Assembly: GCA_029977785.1 (NCBI GenBank)
Contig: JAPOKG010000009.1
Coordinates: 1 to 32,730 of the forward strand
Reading direction: 5' to 3'
DNA: 32,730 nt
Source of the DNA: Actinomycetota bacterium
GTDB taxonomy: Bacteria; Actinomycetota; Actinomycetes; Nanopelagicales; Nanopelagicaceae
Shown here: positions 1-8,391 of the stretch, piece after piece
Layout: the number at the start of each line of letters is the position of its first letter
Numbering within the stretch: position 1 is the stretch's first letter
Notes under the pieces: model-generated
The model's input: the letters and a program-made list of their open reading frames with translations, nothing else
Database searches by the model: none
What the model was told of the DNA's origin: nothing
Made by a program: the position numbers and the translations under genes

Positions 1-682
1 AATAGCATTCATTAATGATACTAGTTTTTGCGTTAAGGATGTCGAATGTACCCATTGCTTCCCAGCCGCCCTTGGCGCCGAGTGAGTATCCAACAAGACC
101 CTTCTTCTGTGTAAGAGTCATCAACTTAACGAAGTCATCCCAGGTATCAATCTTCTCTGGGTTCATTCCAATTTCCTTAACCATTGACTTGCGGTAGTGC
201 AGAGCCCATGGGTAGTAAGTAGTTGGGATGATGTATGGCTTCTTAGATACTGGGCTTGTTGCACCCTTAATTGCCGCTGCAGGAAGTGTTCCCTTGAGGC
301 GGTTAATTTCACGGGTGAGATCTGCTAGGAGACCCATTTCACCGAAGTGATTTGAACGGTACCCAGCCATCCAACCGAATGCATCATCAGGTGAGCCCTG
401 CATGATTTGTGCAAAGTTATTTTGGAAGTCATCTGAGTTAACTTGCTGTGCAACAACCTTTGCGCCTGTCTTCTTTGTAAACGCATCGTTGACTGCCTTA
501 GCAATCTTGTCGCCTGTTGCTCCACCGCCGCGAGTAGTCCAACGAACAGTGCTGCCCTTCAAACGTGTTGCTGCATCCGCTGAGCCAGCTGCAAGTGTGC
601 TGCCGGCGACTAGGCCTAGTCCACCAACTGCAGCGCCCTTGAGCAACGAACGGCGAGAAACCGAATTCGTATCTTCTGACAT
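1..682 (-). CDS. Extracellular solute-binding protein (family 1, sugar-type ABC), N-terminal part, truncated by window edge
   Basis: Reverse-strand reading from ATG at 682: MSEDTNSVSRRSLLKGAAVGGLGLVAGSTLAAGSADAATRLKGSTVRWTTRGGG...; open to the left edge. Twin-arginine signal plus IPTTYYPWALHYRKSMVKEIGMNPEKIDTWDDFVKL, typical of sugar-binding proteins. Absent from the ORF track because its stop lies outside the window. Confidence 0.85.
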   Translation of the reverse strand, partial: MSEDTNSVSRRSLLKGAAVGGLGLVAGSTLAAGSADAATRLKGSTVRWTTRGGGATGDKIAKAVNDAFTKKTGAKVVAQQVNSDDFQNNFAQIMQGSPDDAFGWMAGYRSNHFGEMGLLADLTREINRLKGTLPAAAIKGATSPVSKKPYIIPTTYYPWALHYRKSMVKEIGMNPEKIDTWDDFVKLMTLTQKKGLVGYSLGAKGGWEAMGTFDILNAKTSIINECY

Positions 683-705
683 TTTCTTCCTATTCTCTTA
701 ATGTG

Positions 706-719
706 TGACTTCGAAGTCA
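706..719. promoter_or_regulatory. Perfect 14-bp palindrome upstream of the solute-binding protein gene
   Basis: TGACTTCGAAGTCA, 23 nt upstream of the start codon at 682 on the minus strand. Confidence 0.5.
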
Positions 720-828
720 TGAGGTACCTGGAGGGGCCTGGTTGCCTCATGTGGCGGTAAACCTATGCTGAAATGGGCGAGAAACCCACAGAATTTTGAT
801 AACGAAAGCATTACAAATGCGGGCGAGA

Positions 829-1227
829 TTAGGCCTTTTCCTCGAGAATGAGCGAGACCGAGTTGATACACCAGCGCTGATCGGTAGGTACGTCGAATCC
901 CTCGCCTTCAAAGACATGGCCTAAGTGAGAATCGCAAGAGGCACAGCGAACCTCGGTTCGGATACGTGGTGCAAGGGAGCGATCCTCAATTAAGGTCACA
1001 GCGTCGTTTGACGTTGGTGCGTAGAAAGATGGCCAACCACAGCCTGAATGAAACTTGGTTTCAGAACGAAAAAGTTCGTTGCCGCATGCTTTGCACTGAT
1101 AAATGCCAACAGTTTCGGTATCAGTGTATTCGCCGGTAAATGGCCTCTCTGTTGCTCCTTCACGGAGCACCGCATACGAAAGTGGATCTAACTTCGCGCG
1201 AAGTTCCTCTTCGTTTATCGAGCTCAT
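829..1227 (-). CDS. msrB: Peptide-methionine (R)-S-oxide reductase MsrB
   Basis: 132 aa; two zinc CxxC motifs (CKAC, CASC), GCGWPSF, HLGHVF and the catalytic RWCINSVSL motif. Confidence 0.95.
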   Translation of the reverse strand: MSSINEEELRAKLDPLSYAVLREGATERPFTGEYTDTETVGIYQCKACGNELFRSETKFHSGCGWPSFYAPTSNDAVTLIEDRSLAPRIRTEVRCASCDSHLGHVFEGEGFDVPTDQRWCINSVSLILEEKA

Positions 1228-1961
1228 TTAGGAATTCGCAGACCTTGCATTCCACCATCGACTGAAAGTGATGTTCCGGTTGTGGAACCTTGCAGTGGAC
1301 TTGCCAAGAAACAGAGTGCGCGAGCAACTTCTTCGGCGCTGACAAGTCTTCCCATTGGTTGACGCGCCTCAAGAGCCTTTCGTTCTGCAGCAGGATCAGC
1401 TGCTTGTGCAAGTAACCGTTGTACCCAAGGAGTATCGGCAGTTCCAGGATTTACACAGTTGACTCGGATTCCTTCAGAGATGTGATCATTAGCCATAGCT
1501 AAAGTAAGTGAAAGAACTGCGCCCTTTGTTGCGCTATAAAGTGCACGCTTTGGGATACCTGCTGTTGCAGCAACTGAGCAAACATTTGTAATTGAAGCAG
1601 ACTTACTCTTACGAAGTAGCGGCAGCGCACCGCGCGCTGTGCGCGCAATACCAACAACGTTGATATTCATAACCCTCTGCCACTCATCAGAAGGGTTGGC
1701 TTCAACGTTGCCTACTGCGCTAATTGCGGCGCTATTTATAAGAATGTCTAACGAGGAAATCTTTGCGAAAGCTGCGGCTACCGATGCATCGTCTCCGACA
1801 TCGCATTGCAGCCATTCGCCAACGCCTGCGAGCCCACCCTCTGCGATATCAAGCCCATAGACCTTGGCTCCTCCATCAGCGAGAATCTTTGCGGTAGCAA
1901 GGCCAATTCCTGAGCCCGCTCCAGTGACGGCTGCTGTAAGTCCTGCGAACTCTTTACTCAT
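1224..1961 (-). CDS. SDR-family oxidoreductase, probable 2-keto-3-deoxy-L-fuconate dehydrogenase
   Basis: TGAGSGIG nucleotide-binding motif, YSATKGA active site, [10 protein letters not shown]. The track ORF starts at 1973, but ATG at 1961 ([14 protein letters not shown]) overlaps the upstream stop as ATGA and is the more likely start. Confidence 0.85.
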   Translation of the reverse strand: MSKEFAGLTAAVTGAGSGIGLATAKILADGGAKVYGLDIAEGGLAGVGEWLQCDVGDDASVAAAFAKISSLDILINSAAISAVGNVEANPSDEWQRVMNINVVGIARTARGALPLLRKSKSASITNVCSVAATAGIPKRALYSATKGAVLSLTLAMANDHISEGIRVNCVNPGTADTPWVQRLLAQAADPAAERKALEARQPMGRLVSAEEVARALCFLASPLQGSTTGTSLSVDGGMQGLRIPK

Positions 1962-3256
1962 GCGTTTACCCATTCTTTTCCTGTAGGGAATGTGAAGTCT
2001 GCGATTGATTGTGCATACATCTCGCCACCAGTTCCTGGCTCTGATGGTGGCATGTAATGTGCATTTTGGATATTGGTTGGGACAACAAAGTGCTCGTGCA
2101 AGTGATCAACGAACTCAACCACTCGGTCAGAATGGTGACCAGAGACTGCCACTGCATCAAACATAGCCAAGTGCTGAACGAGTTCGCAGAGGCCAACACC
2201 GCCGGCATGAGGACAAACCGGAACACCGAACTTCGCTGCCATCAAGATATTTGCGAGGTTTTCATTCACGCCCGCAACACGCGTTGCATCAATCTGCATG
2301 AATGAGAAGGATTTCGCCTGCAACATCTGCTTAAAGATGATGCGGTTCATGCCGTGCTCACCAGTTGCAACCCTGACTGGTGCAATTGCCTTTGCAATAG
2401 CTGCATGTCCCAGCACATCATCTGGATTGGTAGGTTCTTCAACCCAATGAAGATTGACATCGCCAATCCCTTTTATCCATTCAATCGCTTGGTTGACATC
2501 CCAGACCTGATTGGCATCGATAGAAATCTTGATATTTGGCCCAACTGCTTCGCGCGCTAAACGCAGGCGTCGCTTGTCATCTTCAAGAGATCCGCCACAC
2601 TTTAATTTAATCAGGGTGTAGCCATCAGCAACTGCCTCTTTGGCAAGACGAACCATCTTCTCATCGCTATAGCCCAACCATCCAGGAGTTGTCGTATAAG
2701 CAGGTAAGCCTTCGGCAATCAGCTTTGCTTCATTCACAGCTCGTTGTGGCACCGCCTTACGCAAAATTTCTAGAGCTTCTTCAGGAGTCAGTGCATCGGT
2801 GATGTATCTAAAGTCAACGAGATCAACAATCTCTTCGGGCGTTAAATCTGAGAGGAATTTCCAGAGCGGTTTCTTTGCATGTTTTGTCACAAGATCCCAC
2901 GCCGCATTGATGACTGCACCTGCAGCCATTTGTGTAACGCCTTTTTCTGGTCCTAACCAACGAATCTGCGAATCGCGTACCAAGCTGCGTGCAAAGTCCC
3001 CCATGCTCGTTGCTAAATCTGAGACATCACGGCCGACCGCATACGGCGCAAGGAGTGAAATAGCATCGCACTGCAAATCGTTACCGCGACCGCAAGTAAA
3101 GACAAAGCCATGCCCTTGTAGTTGTGGGTCATCTGTTTCTAGAATTACCAATGCTGCTGAATAGTCAGGTTCTTTATTCATTGCATCAGACCCATCGAGT
3201 CCCCGCGAAGTCGGGAAGCGAACATCTATTGTTTTAAATCCAGTGACCTTAGGCAT
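1958..3256 (-). CDS. L-fuconate dehydratase (enolase superfamily, mandelate racemase/MLE fold)
   Basis: 432 aa; opens with the fuconate dehydratase/ENOSF1-like segment [64 protein letters not shown] motifs. Confidence 0.9.
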   Translation of the reverse strand: MPKVTGFKTIDVRFPTSRGLDGSDAMNKEPDYSAALVILETDDPQLQGHGFVFTCGRGNDLQCDAISLLAPYAVGRDVSDLATSMGDFARSLVRDSQIRWLGPEKGVTQMAAGAVINAAWDLVTKHAKKPLWKFLSDLTPEEIVDLVDFRYITDALTPEEALEILRKAVPQRAVNEAKLIAEGLPAYTTTPGWLGYSDEKMVRLAKEAVADGYTLIKLKCGGSLEDDKRRLRLAREAVGPNIKISIDANQVWDVNQAIEWIKGIGDVNLHWVEEPTNPDDVLGHAAIAKAIAPVRVATGEHGMNRIIFKQMLQAKSFSFMQIDATRVAGVNENLANILMAAKFGVPVCPHAGGVGLCELVQHLAMFDAVAVSGHHSDRVVEFVDHLHEHFVVPTNIQNAHYMPPSEPGTGGEMYAQSIADFTFPTGKEWVNA

Positions 3257-3307
3257 GACATTCCTTTGCTAGATTATTCAAAACTGACTCTTCGCTAGAC
3301 GTGAAAA

Positions 3308-3319
3308 ATCATATATGAT
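3308..3319. promoter_or_regulatory. Perfect 12-bp palindrome overlapping a putative -10 element in the divergent catabolic promoter
   Basis: ATCATATATGAT; its right half TATGAT ends 6 nt before the ATG at 3326. Confidence 0.5.
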
Positions 3320-3325
3320 GTTTAA

Positions 3326-4303
3326 ATGGCGCGACACAATCAAAAAGTTAAGTTAAAGCGTTCCGATCTTGAAGTAACTCGATTGAGTCTCGGGACTGCC
3401 CCTCTTGGCGGTCTTTTTAAGGCTGTTACTGATGCAGATGGAGATGAACTGCTCAATACCGCTCTCGACGTAGGCATAAATTATTTTGACACCGCACCTC
3501 AGTACGGCCATGGGGTTGCTGAAATTCGCTTAGGAAAAGCGCTACGAAACGCAAAAGTTCCCTTTGTTGTTGAGACCAAAGTTGGACGTGTACTTCGCCA
3601 CGATCCGAATGCAGAAACTTTCCCATGGTTTCCCGATGCACCGCGCGATTTAGTTCCAGTCTTCGACTATTCACCAGATGGAATTCGTCGCGCCTTCGAT
3701 GAAAGTCTCGAACGCATGGGTCTTGATCATCTTGATATCGTTTTAATGCACGATGCAGAAGAACATGTCAAAGAAGCGATTGAAAATGCATTTCCTGTTC
3801 TTGCCGAATATCGCTCTCAAGGGCTAATTAAAGCTGTAGGTATTGGCATCAACCATGCTGAGCAAGCTCTTCAAATTATGAAGGGCACTGATTTAGATAT
3901 TGCACTGATTGCCGGAAGATATTCACTCCTTGATCAGATATCTCACCGCGAACTCTTCCCATACGCACTTGCTCACAACATAGATATCTCAATGGGTGGA
4001 GTTCTCAACTCAGGCGTTCTCGCTAATCCAGTCGCTGGAGCGACTTACAACTATCTTCCAGCATCAGATGAAATCATCGCCCGCGCTGCCAAGATTGGTG
4101 AATTCCTAAAAGCTCGCAATATTCCGTTGCTTGCAGCGGCTCTGCAATTCCCACTTCGCCATCCGGCTGTGACTTCAGTATTGACTGGCCCACGAACAGC
4201 AGCTGAACTCCTCGAAAATGTTGATGCTTTTAACTTAGAGCTCCCATCCGATATCTGGGCAGAGCTTGAAGATGCCAACCTCATCGAAAGGATTCCTGCA
4301 TGA
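3326..4303 (+). CDS. Aldo/keto reductase, probable L-fucose / D-threo-aldose 1-dehydrogenase
   Basis: 325 aa; LSLGTAPLGGLF, INYFDTAPQYGHGVAEIRLGKAL, ETKVGRVL, HD of the AKR active site; cluster context. Confidence 0.88.
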   Translation: MARHNQKVKLKRSDLEVTRLSLGTAPLGGLFKAVTDADGDELLNTALDVGINYFDTAPQYGHGVAEIRLGKALRNAKVPFVVETKVGRVLRHDPNAETFPWFPDAPRDLVPVFDYSPDGIRRAFDESLERMGLDHLDIVLMHDAEEHVKEAIENAFPVLAEYRSQGLIKAVGIGINHAEQALQIMKGTDLDIALIAGRYSLLDQISHRELFPYALAHNIDISMGGVLNSGVLANPVAGATYNYLPASDEIIARAAKIGEFLKARNIPLLAAALQFPLRHPAVTSVLTGPRTAAELLENVDAFNLELPSDIWAELEDANLIERIPA

Positions 4304-4629
4304 GCGTTCGTCGTATTGCACAAGTGATTGGTATTAAGCCTGATGAGATTGAAGAGTACGAACGAATCCATGCTGATGTATGGCCAACAGTGCTCGCCAC
4401 AATTAAGAAAGCAAATATCCAGAACTACTCAATTTTTCGTTACGAGCACCTGCTCTTTGCCTACATGGAATACACAGGTACAGATTACGAAAAGGATATG
4501 GCGAGCATCGCTGCTGACCCTGAAACCCAGCGTTGGTGGAAGATCACCGATCCTATGCAGAGCCAAGTTCCAGAAGCTCGTCCAGGCGAGTGGTGGCATG
4601 TCATCCCTGAAAACTTCCACGTCGACTAG
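4300..4629 (+). CDS. L-rhamnose/L-fucose mutarotase family protein (RhaM-like)
   Basis: 109 aa; EEYERIHADVWPTVLATIKKANIQNYSIFR...RWWKITDPMQ; starts in an ATGA overlap with the AKR gene. Confidence 0.85.
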   Translation: MSVRRIAQVIGIKPDEIEEYERIHADVWPTVLATIKKANIQNYSIFRYEHLLFAYMEYTGTDYEKDMASIAADPETQRWWKITDPMQSQVPEARPGEWWHVIPENFHVD

Positions 4630-4640
4630 TTTGGATTGCA

Positions 4641-5489
4641 ATGAAACTTTCAGTACTTCACACCAAAGATGAGCAGTATCGCTTTGCCGTAACAGTCGAT
4701 GGAGTACACCGCACTATCGCAGCGCTTCCAACCCTTACAGACGCAATGCATCTAACTTTAGCTGAGCTTAAAACAACTGTAACTCAAGCAAGTACTGAAA
4801 TAACCGGAACCCTGGCAGCACCTATCGCGCCTGAGATTGAACTCTGGGGCGCAGGAGTTACCTACCTTCGCTCTCGCGATGCGCGTAAAGAAGAGAGCGG
4901 CGTGCCTGATGTTTATCAGCTCGTCTATGAAGCAGACCGCCCTGAACTCTTCTTTAAATCCACTGCGGTGCGTGCGCGCGGCACCAACGCAATGATTGGA
5001 ATTCGCTACGACAGCGAAGCATCGGTGCCAGAACCAGAAGTTGCTATCTATATAAATAAGCATCGCGAAATCATTGGCTATGCCATCTGCAACGATGTCA
5101 CTGCACGTTCTATTGAGGGCGAAAATCCTCTGTACCTTTCACAGGCTAAGATCTATATCGGCTCAACATCCCTTGGCCCAGATATCACTCCATCGTGGCT
5201 TGCACCGAGTGCGGATCAGATGGCAATTAAAGCCAAGATTGTGCGCGGTTCGAAAATCGAGTGGGAGGCAGAGACATCTCTAGGCAATCTCAATCGCACC
5301 CTTGAAGATTTAGTCAATTACGTATTTAGATGCCAAGACTTCCCTCATGGCCTCATTCTCTCTACCGGCACTGGAATTGTTCCACCGATGGATATTTCAT
5401 TAGCCGCCGGAGATATTGTTGAAATCAACGTGGCGGGAGTCGGAACTCTTTCAAATACTGTTGAAGTTATTCCAGAACGGGTGAAGTAA
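4641..5489 (+). CDS. Fumarylacetoacetate hydrolase-fold protein, resembling 2-keto-3-deoxy-D-arabinonate dehydratase (KdaD)
   Basis: 282 aa; IELWGAGVTYLRSRDARKEES, RPELFFKSTAVRARG, EPEVAIY, NDVTARSIEGENPLYLSQAKIY, GLILSTGTGIVPPMDISLAAGDIVEI: FAH-fold metal-site motifs and a KdaD-like pattern. Confidence 0.8.
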   Translation: MKLSVLHTKDEQYRFAVTVDGVHRTIAALPTLTDAMHLTLAELKTTVTQASTEITGTLAAPIAPEIELWGAGVTYLRSRDARKEESGVPDVYQLVYEADRPELFFKSTAVRARGTNAMIGIRYDSEASVPEPEVAIYINKHREIIGYAICNDVTARSIEGENPLYLSQAKIYIGSTSLGPDITPSWLAPSADQMAIKAKIVRGSKIEWEAETSLGNLNRTLEDLVNYVFRCQDFPHGLILSTGTGIVPPMDISLAAGDIVEINVAGVGTLSNTVEVIPERVK

Positions 5490-5492
5490 CGC

Positions 5493-6386
5493 ATGCGCGT
5501 CTGGACCCAGTGGTCAGATCTATCTGCGCCCGATGGAATCACGCTTCTATCCCCTGCAAACTTTCCACTCGACACCTCCGATCTATCGCAGATAGATATG
5601 TATGTACCTTCTTATATGGGTGGCGCTAAGGCGCTTTCATATGCAGCCAAGATGCCTAATCTCAAGATTCTGCAGATGCTCAATGCTGGCTACGACGATG
5701 CCTTGGCCTATCTTCGCCCTGGGTTAACACTCTGCAACGCGCGCGGAGTTCATGATGCATCAACTGCAGAGCTAGCGGTAGGACTTGCAATTGCATCCCG
5801 TCGCGGCTTTGCTGAATTTATCCGTGAACAAGGTGCCGGTATTTGGAACCATCGCCGCTTTCCAGCACTTTCCGATAGCAAGGTTGGCATTATTGGATTT
5901 GGTTCTATCGGAAAAGAAGTTGCGCGCAAGCTATCTGGCTTTGATGTATCTATCACCGCATTCACCCAATCTGGCCGCGATGGCACAGTAAAGATTGATG
6001 ATCTTGATAAGCATCTTCCCCAACTCGATATCGTCATTTTGATTCTGCCTCTTACTGATTCATCTCGTCATATGTTTAACGCGCAGCGTTTAGCTGCCAT
6101 GAAAGATGGTGCGCTCATCGTCAACGTTGCGCGCGGTCCCATCATCGATAGTGAAGCGCTACTTAAGGAACTTAATTCACGTCGCATCTATGCAGCCCTC
6201 GATGTCACAGATCCTGAACCGCTACCTCAAGGACATCCTCTCTGGAGCGCTCCCAATCTGATTGTGGTTCCACACGTGGGCGGAAATTCAGCAGCCTTTG
6301 AACCGCGTGGACGAGCCCTGATTGAATCGCAGTTGAAGTTAATTGCAGCTGGCAGCCCTCTTGAACACGTCGTTGCCCAAGGTTAA
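5493..6386 (+). CDS. D-isomer-specific 2-hydroxyacid dehydrogenase family protein
   Basis: 297 aa; VGIIGFGSIGKEVARKL Rossmann motif, VNVARGPIIDSEAL, ALDVTDPEPLPQGHPLW, VVPHVGGN. Confidence 0.88.
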   Translation: MRVWTQWSDLSAPDGITLLSPANFPLDTSDLSQIDMYVPSYMGGAKALSYAAKMPNLKILQMLNAGYDDALAYLRPGLTLCNARGVHDASTAELAVGLAIASRRGFAEFIREQGAGIWNHRRFPALSDSKVGIIGFGSIGKEVARKLSGFDVSITAFTQSGRDGTVKIDDLDKHLPQLDIVILILPLTDSSRHMFNAQRLAAMKDGALIVNVARGPIIDSEALLKELNSRRIYAALDVTDPEPLPQGHPLWSAPNLIVVPHVGGNSAAFEPRGRALIESQLKLIAAGSPLEHVVAQG

Positions 6387-6395
6387 ATTCCGTAG

Positions 6396-7247
6396 ATGAG
6401 AATTGACTCCCACCATCACCTCTGGGATTTATCTGCACGTGATTACGACTGGATGGCTGGCGAAGAGATGGCTCCCATCCGCCGTAACTTTGCGATTGCA
6501 GACCTAGAGGCTGCGATTGCTGGAACAGGCATAGAGCGCACCGTCTTTGTTCAAGCCAGCATGACCCATGAAGAAACCTATGAAGCACTTGTGTTAGCTG
6601 AGCAATCTCCGACGATTGTTGCGGTTGTAGGTTGGCTCGATGTTGATTCACCAACATCTTTAGCAGAGTGTGAAAAATACTTAGCTGCCAAGGGTGGAAG
6701 TTATCTCAAAGGTATCCGTGATATTGCTCAAGATCATCCCGATTCGAATTACTTAGCAAGACCCCAAGTAATTAAGACGGTGCAAGGTTTTGGAAAGTTA
6801 GATATCACTTATGACATCTTGACAAAGACCCCAGAACTTAAAGCAGCAATCGAATTAGTGCGTGCTTGTCCAGATACTCGCTTTGTACTTGACCATATTT
6901 CTAAGCCATACATATCTCGCCAAGAGTTAGAACCATGGAAATCACTCATCACGGAATTAGCATCTTTCGAAAACGTTTCCTGCAAGATTTCAGGGTTAGT
7001 AACTGAAGCGCATTGGAAAAATTGGGAAGTTTCAGATTTCACTCCATACACAGATCACATCATCGAAAGTTTCTCGACATCACGAATAATGTTTGGCTCG
7101 GATTGGCCTGTAGCTCTTCTTGCCGCCAACACCTACTCAGAGGTAGTTGGCCTTGCTGAAGGAGTGACTCAAGGGTTCTCGGATAGCGAGAAAGAGGCGT
7201 TCTGGGCGCTGAACGTAGCGCGCAGTTACAAGATAACGAATAAATAA
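6396..7247 (+). CDS. Amidohydrolase family protein, probable L-fuconolactonase
   Basis: 283 aa; MRIDSHHHLWDLSARDYDWM, VFVQASMTHEETYEAL, FVLDHISKPYI, SCKISGLVTEAHW, RIMFGSDWPV. Confidence 0.88.
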   Translation: MRIDSHHHLWDLSARDYDWMAGEEMAPIRRNFAIADLEAAIAGTGIERTVFVQASMTHEETYEALVLAEQSPTIVAVVGWLDVDSPTSLAECEKYLAAKGGSYLKGIRDIAQDHPDSNYLARPQVIKTVQGFGKLDITYDILTKTPELKAAIELVRACPDTRFVLDHISKPYISRQELEPWKSLITELASFENVSCKISGLVTEAHWKNWEVSDFTPYTDHIIESFSTSRIMFGSDWPVALLAANTYSEVVGLAEGVTQGFSDSEKEAFWALNVARSYKITNK

Positions 7248-7270
7248 CATCATAGATAACGAACCTGTAA

Positions 7271-7300
7271 CAATCTCTTGCAATCTCCTGCAAATCCTGA
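7271..7300 (+). repeat. Three tandem imperfect 10-nt repeats upstream of the sugar-binding protein gene
   Basis: CAATCTCTTG / CAATCTCCTG / CAAATCCTGA. Confidence 0.45.
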
Positions 7301-7374
7301 TTTTTCCTTGAATCAGCCATATCCCGCACATAGGATTCCCACACAGCAATTCCGCTGCTTTTGAAGGGAAACAC

Positions 7375-8364
7375 ATGAAGAAAGGTCTAATGGCAGTAGC
7401 TGCAGTTGCAGCTCTTGCATTGGTAACTGGAACAGCTGCTCCAGTAACAGCAGCAGAGAAGACCCTCAAGATCTATTTGATCTCAAAGGGCGAAACACAT
7501 CAGTTCTGGCAAGCAGTTAAGTTAGGCGCTGAGACACAAGCGAAGAAGATGAACGCAGAGATCGTCTTCCAGGGTCCAGCAGCTGAAACAATGATCGATA
7601 AGCAACTTGAAATGCTTGATGCAGCAATTGCAGTTAAGCCAGATGCAATCGGTTACGCAGCTCTCGGAACAACACAGGCTGTTCCAAAGCTCAAGGCAGC
7701 ACATGATGCAGGAATTCCTGTTTACATGTTCGATACAGCAGCAAGCTGCCCAGGCAAGCTTGGCGTTGAATCAGATTGCGCACTTGGCGTTGCATACACA
7801 AACAGCACAGCAGCAGGTGCACTAGCTGCAGATAAGATGGCAGCTCTTCTTAAGGGTAAGGGCAAGGTTCTAGTTGTCGGTCACTCACAGACAAACCAGA
7901 CAGGTATCGACCGTGCAAACGGCTTTATCAACCAGATCAAGAAGAAGCACAAGGGCATCAAGCTCCTCACAACTCAGTACGCTGAAGGTGGAGACGCTCT
8001 TAAGGCACAGGAAATCGTTAGCGCAGCACTTGTTGCTAACAAGGACCTCAAGGGTATCTACGGAACTAACGAAGGCGTTTCAATCGGAGCTGGCCAGGCA
8101 TTCAAGGCAGCTAAGTTGAAGAACGGCGCAGTTAAGTTGATCGGCTTCGACTCAGGAAAGCAGCAGATTGCAAACATCAAGTCTGGTCTTCAGACTGGTG
8201 CAATCACACAGAGCCCAATGGGTATCGGTGCTAAGACTGTAGAAGCGCTCGTTAACTACGTACGCAACAAGACAGTTCCAAAGCCACTTATCGACACTGG
8301 CTTCTACTACTACGATAAGAAGAACATCAGCGACCCAACAGTTGCTGGAAACCTTTACGAATAA
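7375..8364 (+). CDS. Sugar ABC transporter substrate-binding protein (RbsB-like periplasmic-binding fold)
   Basis: 329 aa; signal peptide, KTLKIYLISKGETHQFWQAVKLGAETQAKKMNAEI, GYAALGTTQAVPKLKAAHDAGIPVYMFDT, GTNEGVSIGAGQAFK. Confidence 0.92.
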   Translation: MKKGLMAVAAVAALALVTGTAAPVTAAEKTLKIYLISKGETHQFWQAVKLGAETQAKKMNAEIVFQGPAAETMIDKQLEMLDAAIAVKPDAIGYAALGTTQAVPKLKAAHDAGIPVYMFDTAASCPGKLGVESDCALGVAYTNSTAAGALAADKMAALLKGKGKVLVVGHSQTNQTGIDRANGFINQIKKKHKGIKLLTTQYAEGGDALKAQEIVSAALVANKDLKGIYGTNEGVSIGAGQAFKAAKLKNGAVKLIGFDSGKQQIANIKSGLQTGAITQSPMGIGAKTVEALVNYVRNKTVPKPLIDTGFYYYDKKNISDPTVAGNLYE

Positions 8365-8391
8365 GTCGTTCTCGACCTATTAGTAGGTAAT

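Noticed and set aside
1160-1411. 83-aa minus ORF spanning the SDR/msrB junction
   Set aside because: Out of frame with both real genes, no conserved motifs.
6205-6657. 150-aa minus ORF across the 2-HADH/fuconolactonase junction
   Set aside because: Q/R/S-rich low-information translation opposite two well-supported genes.
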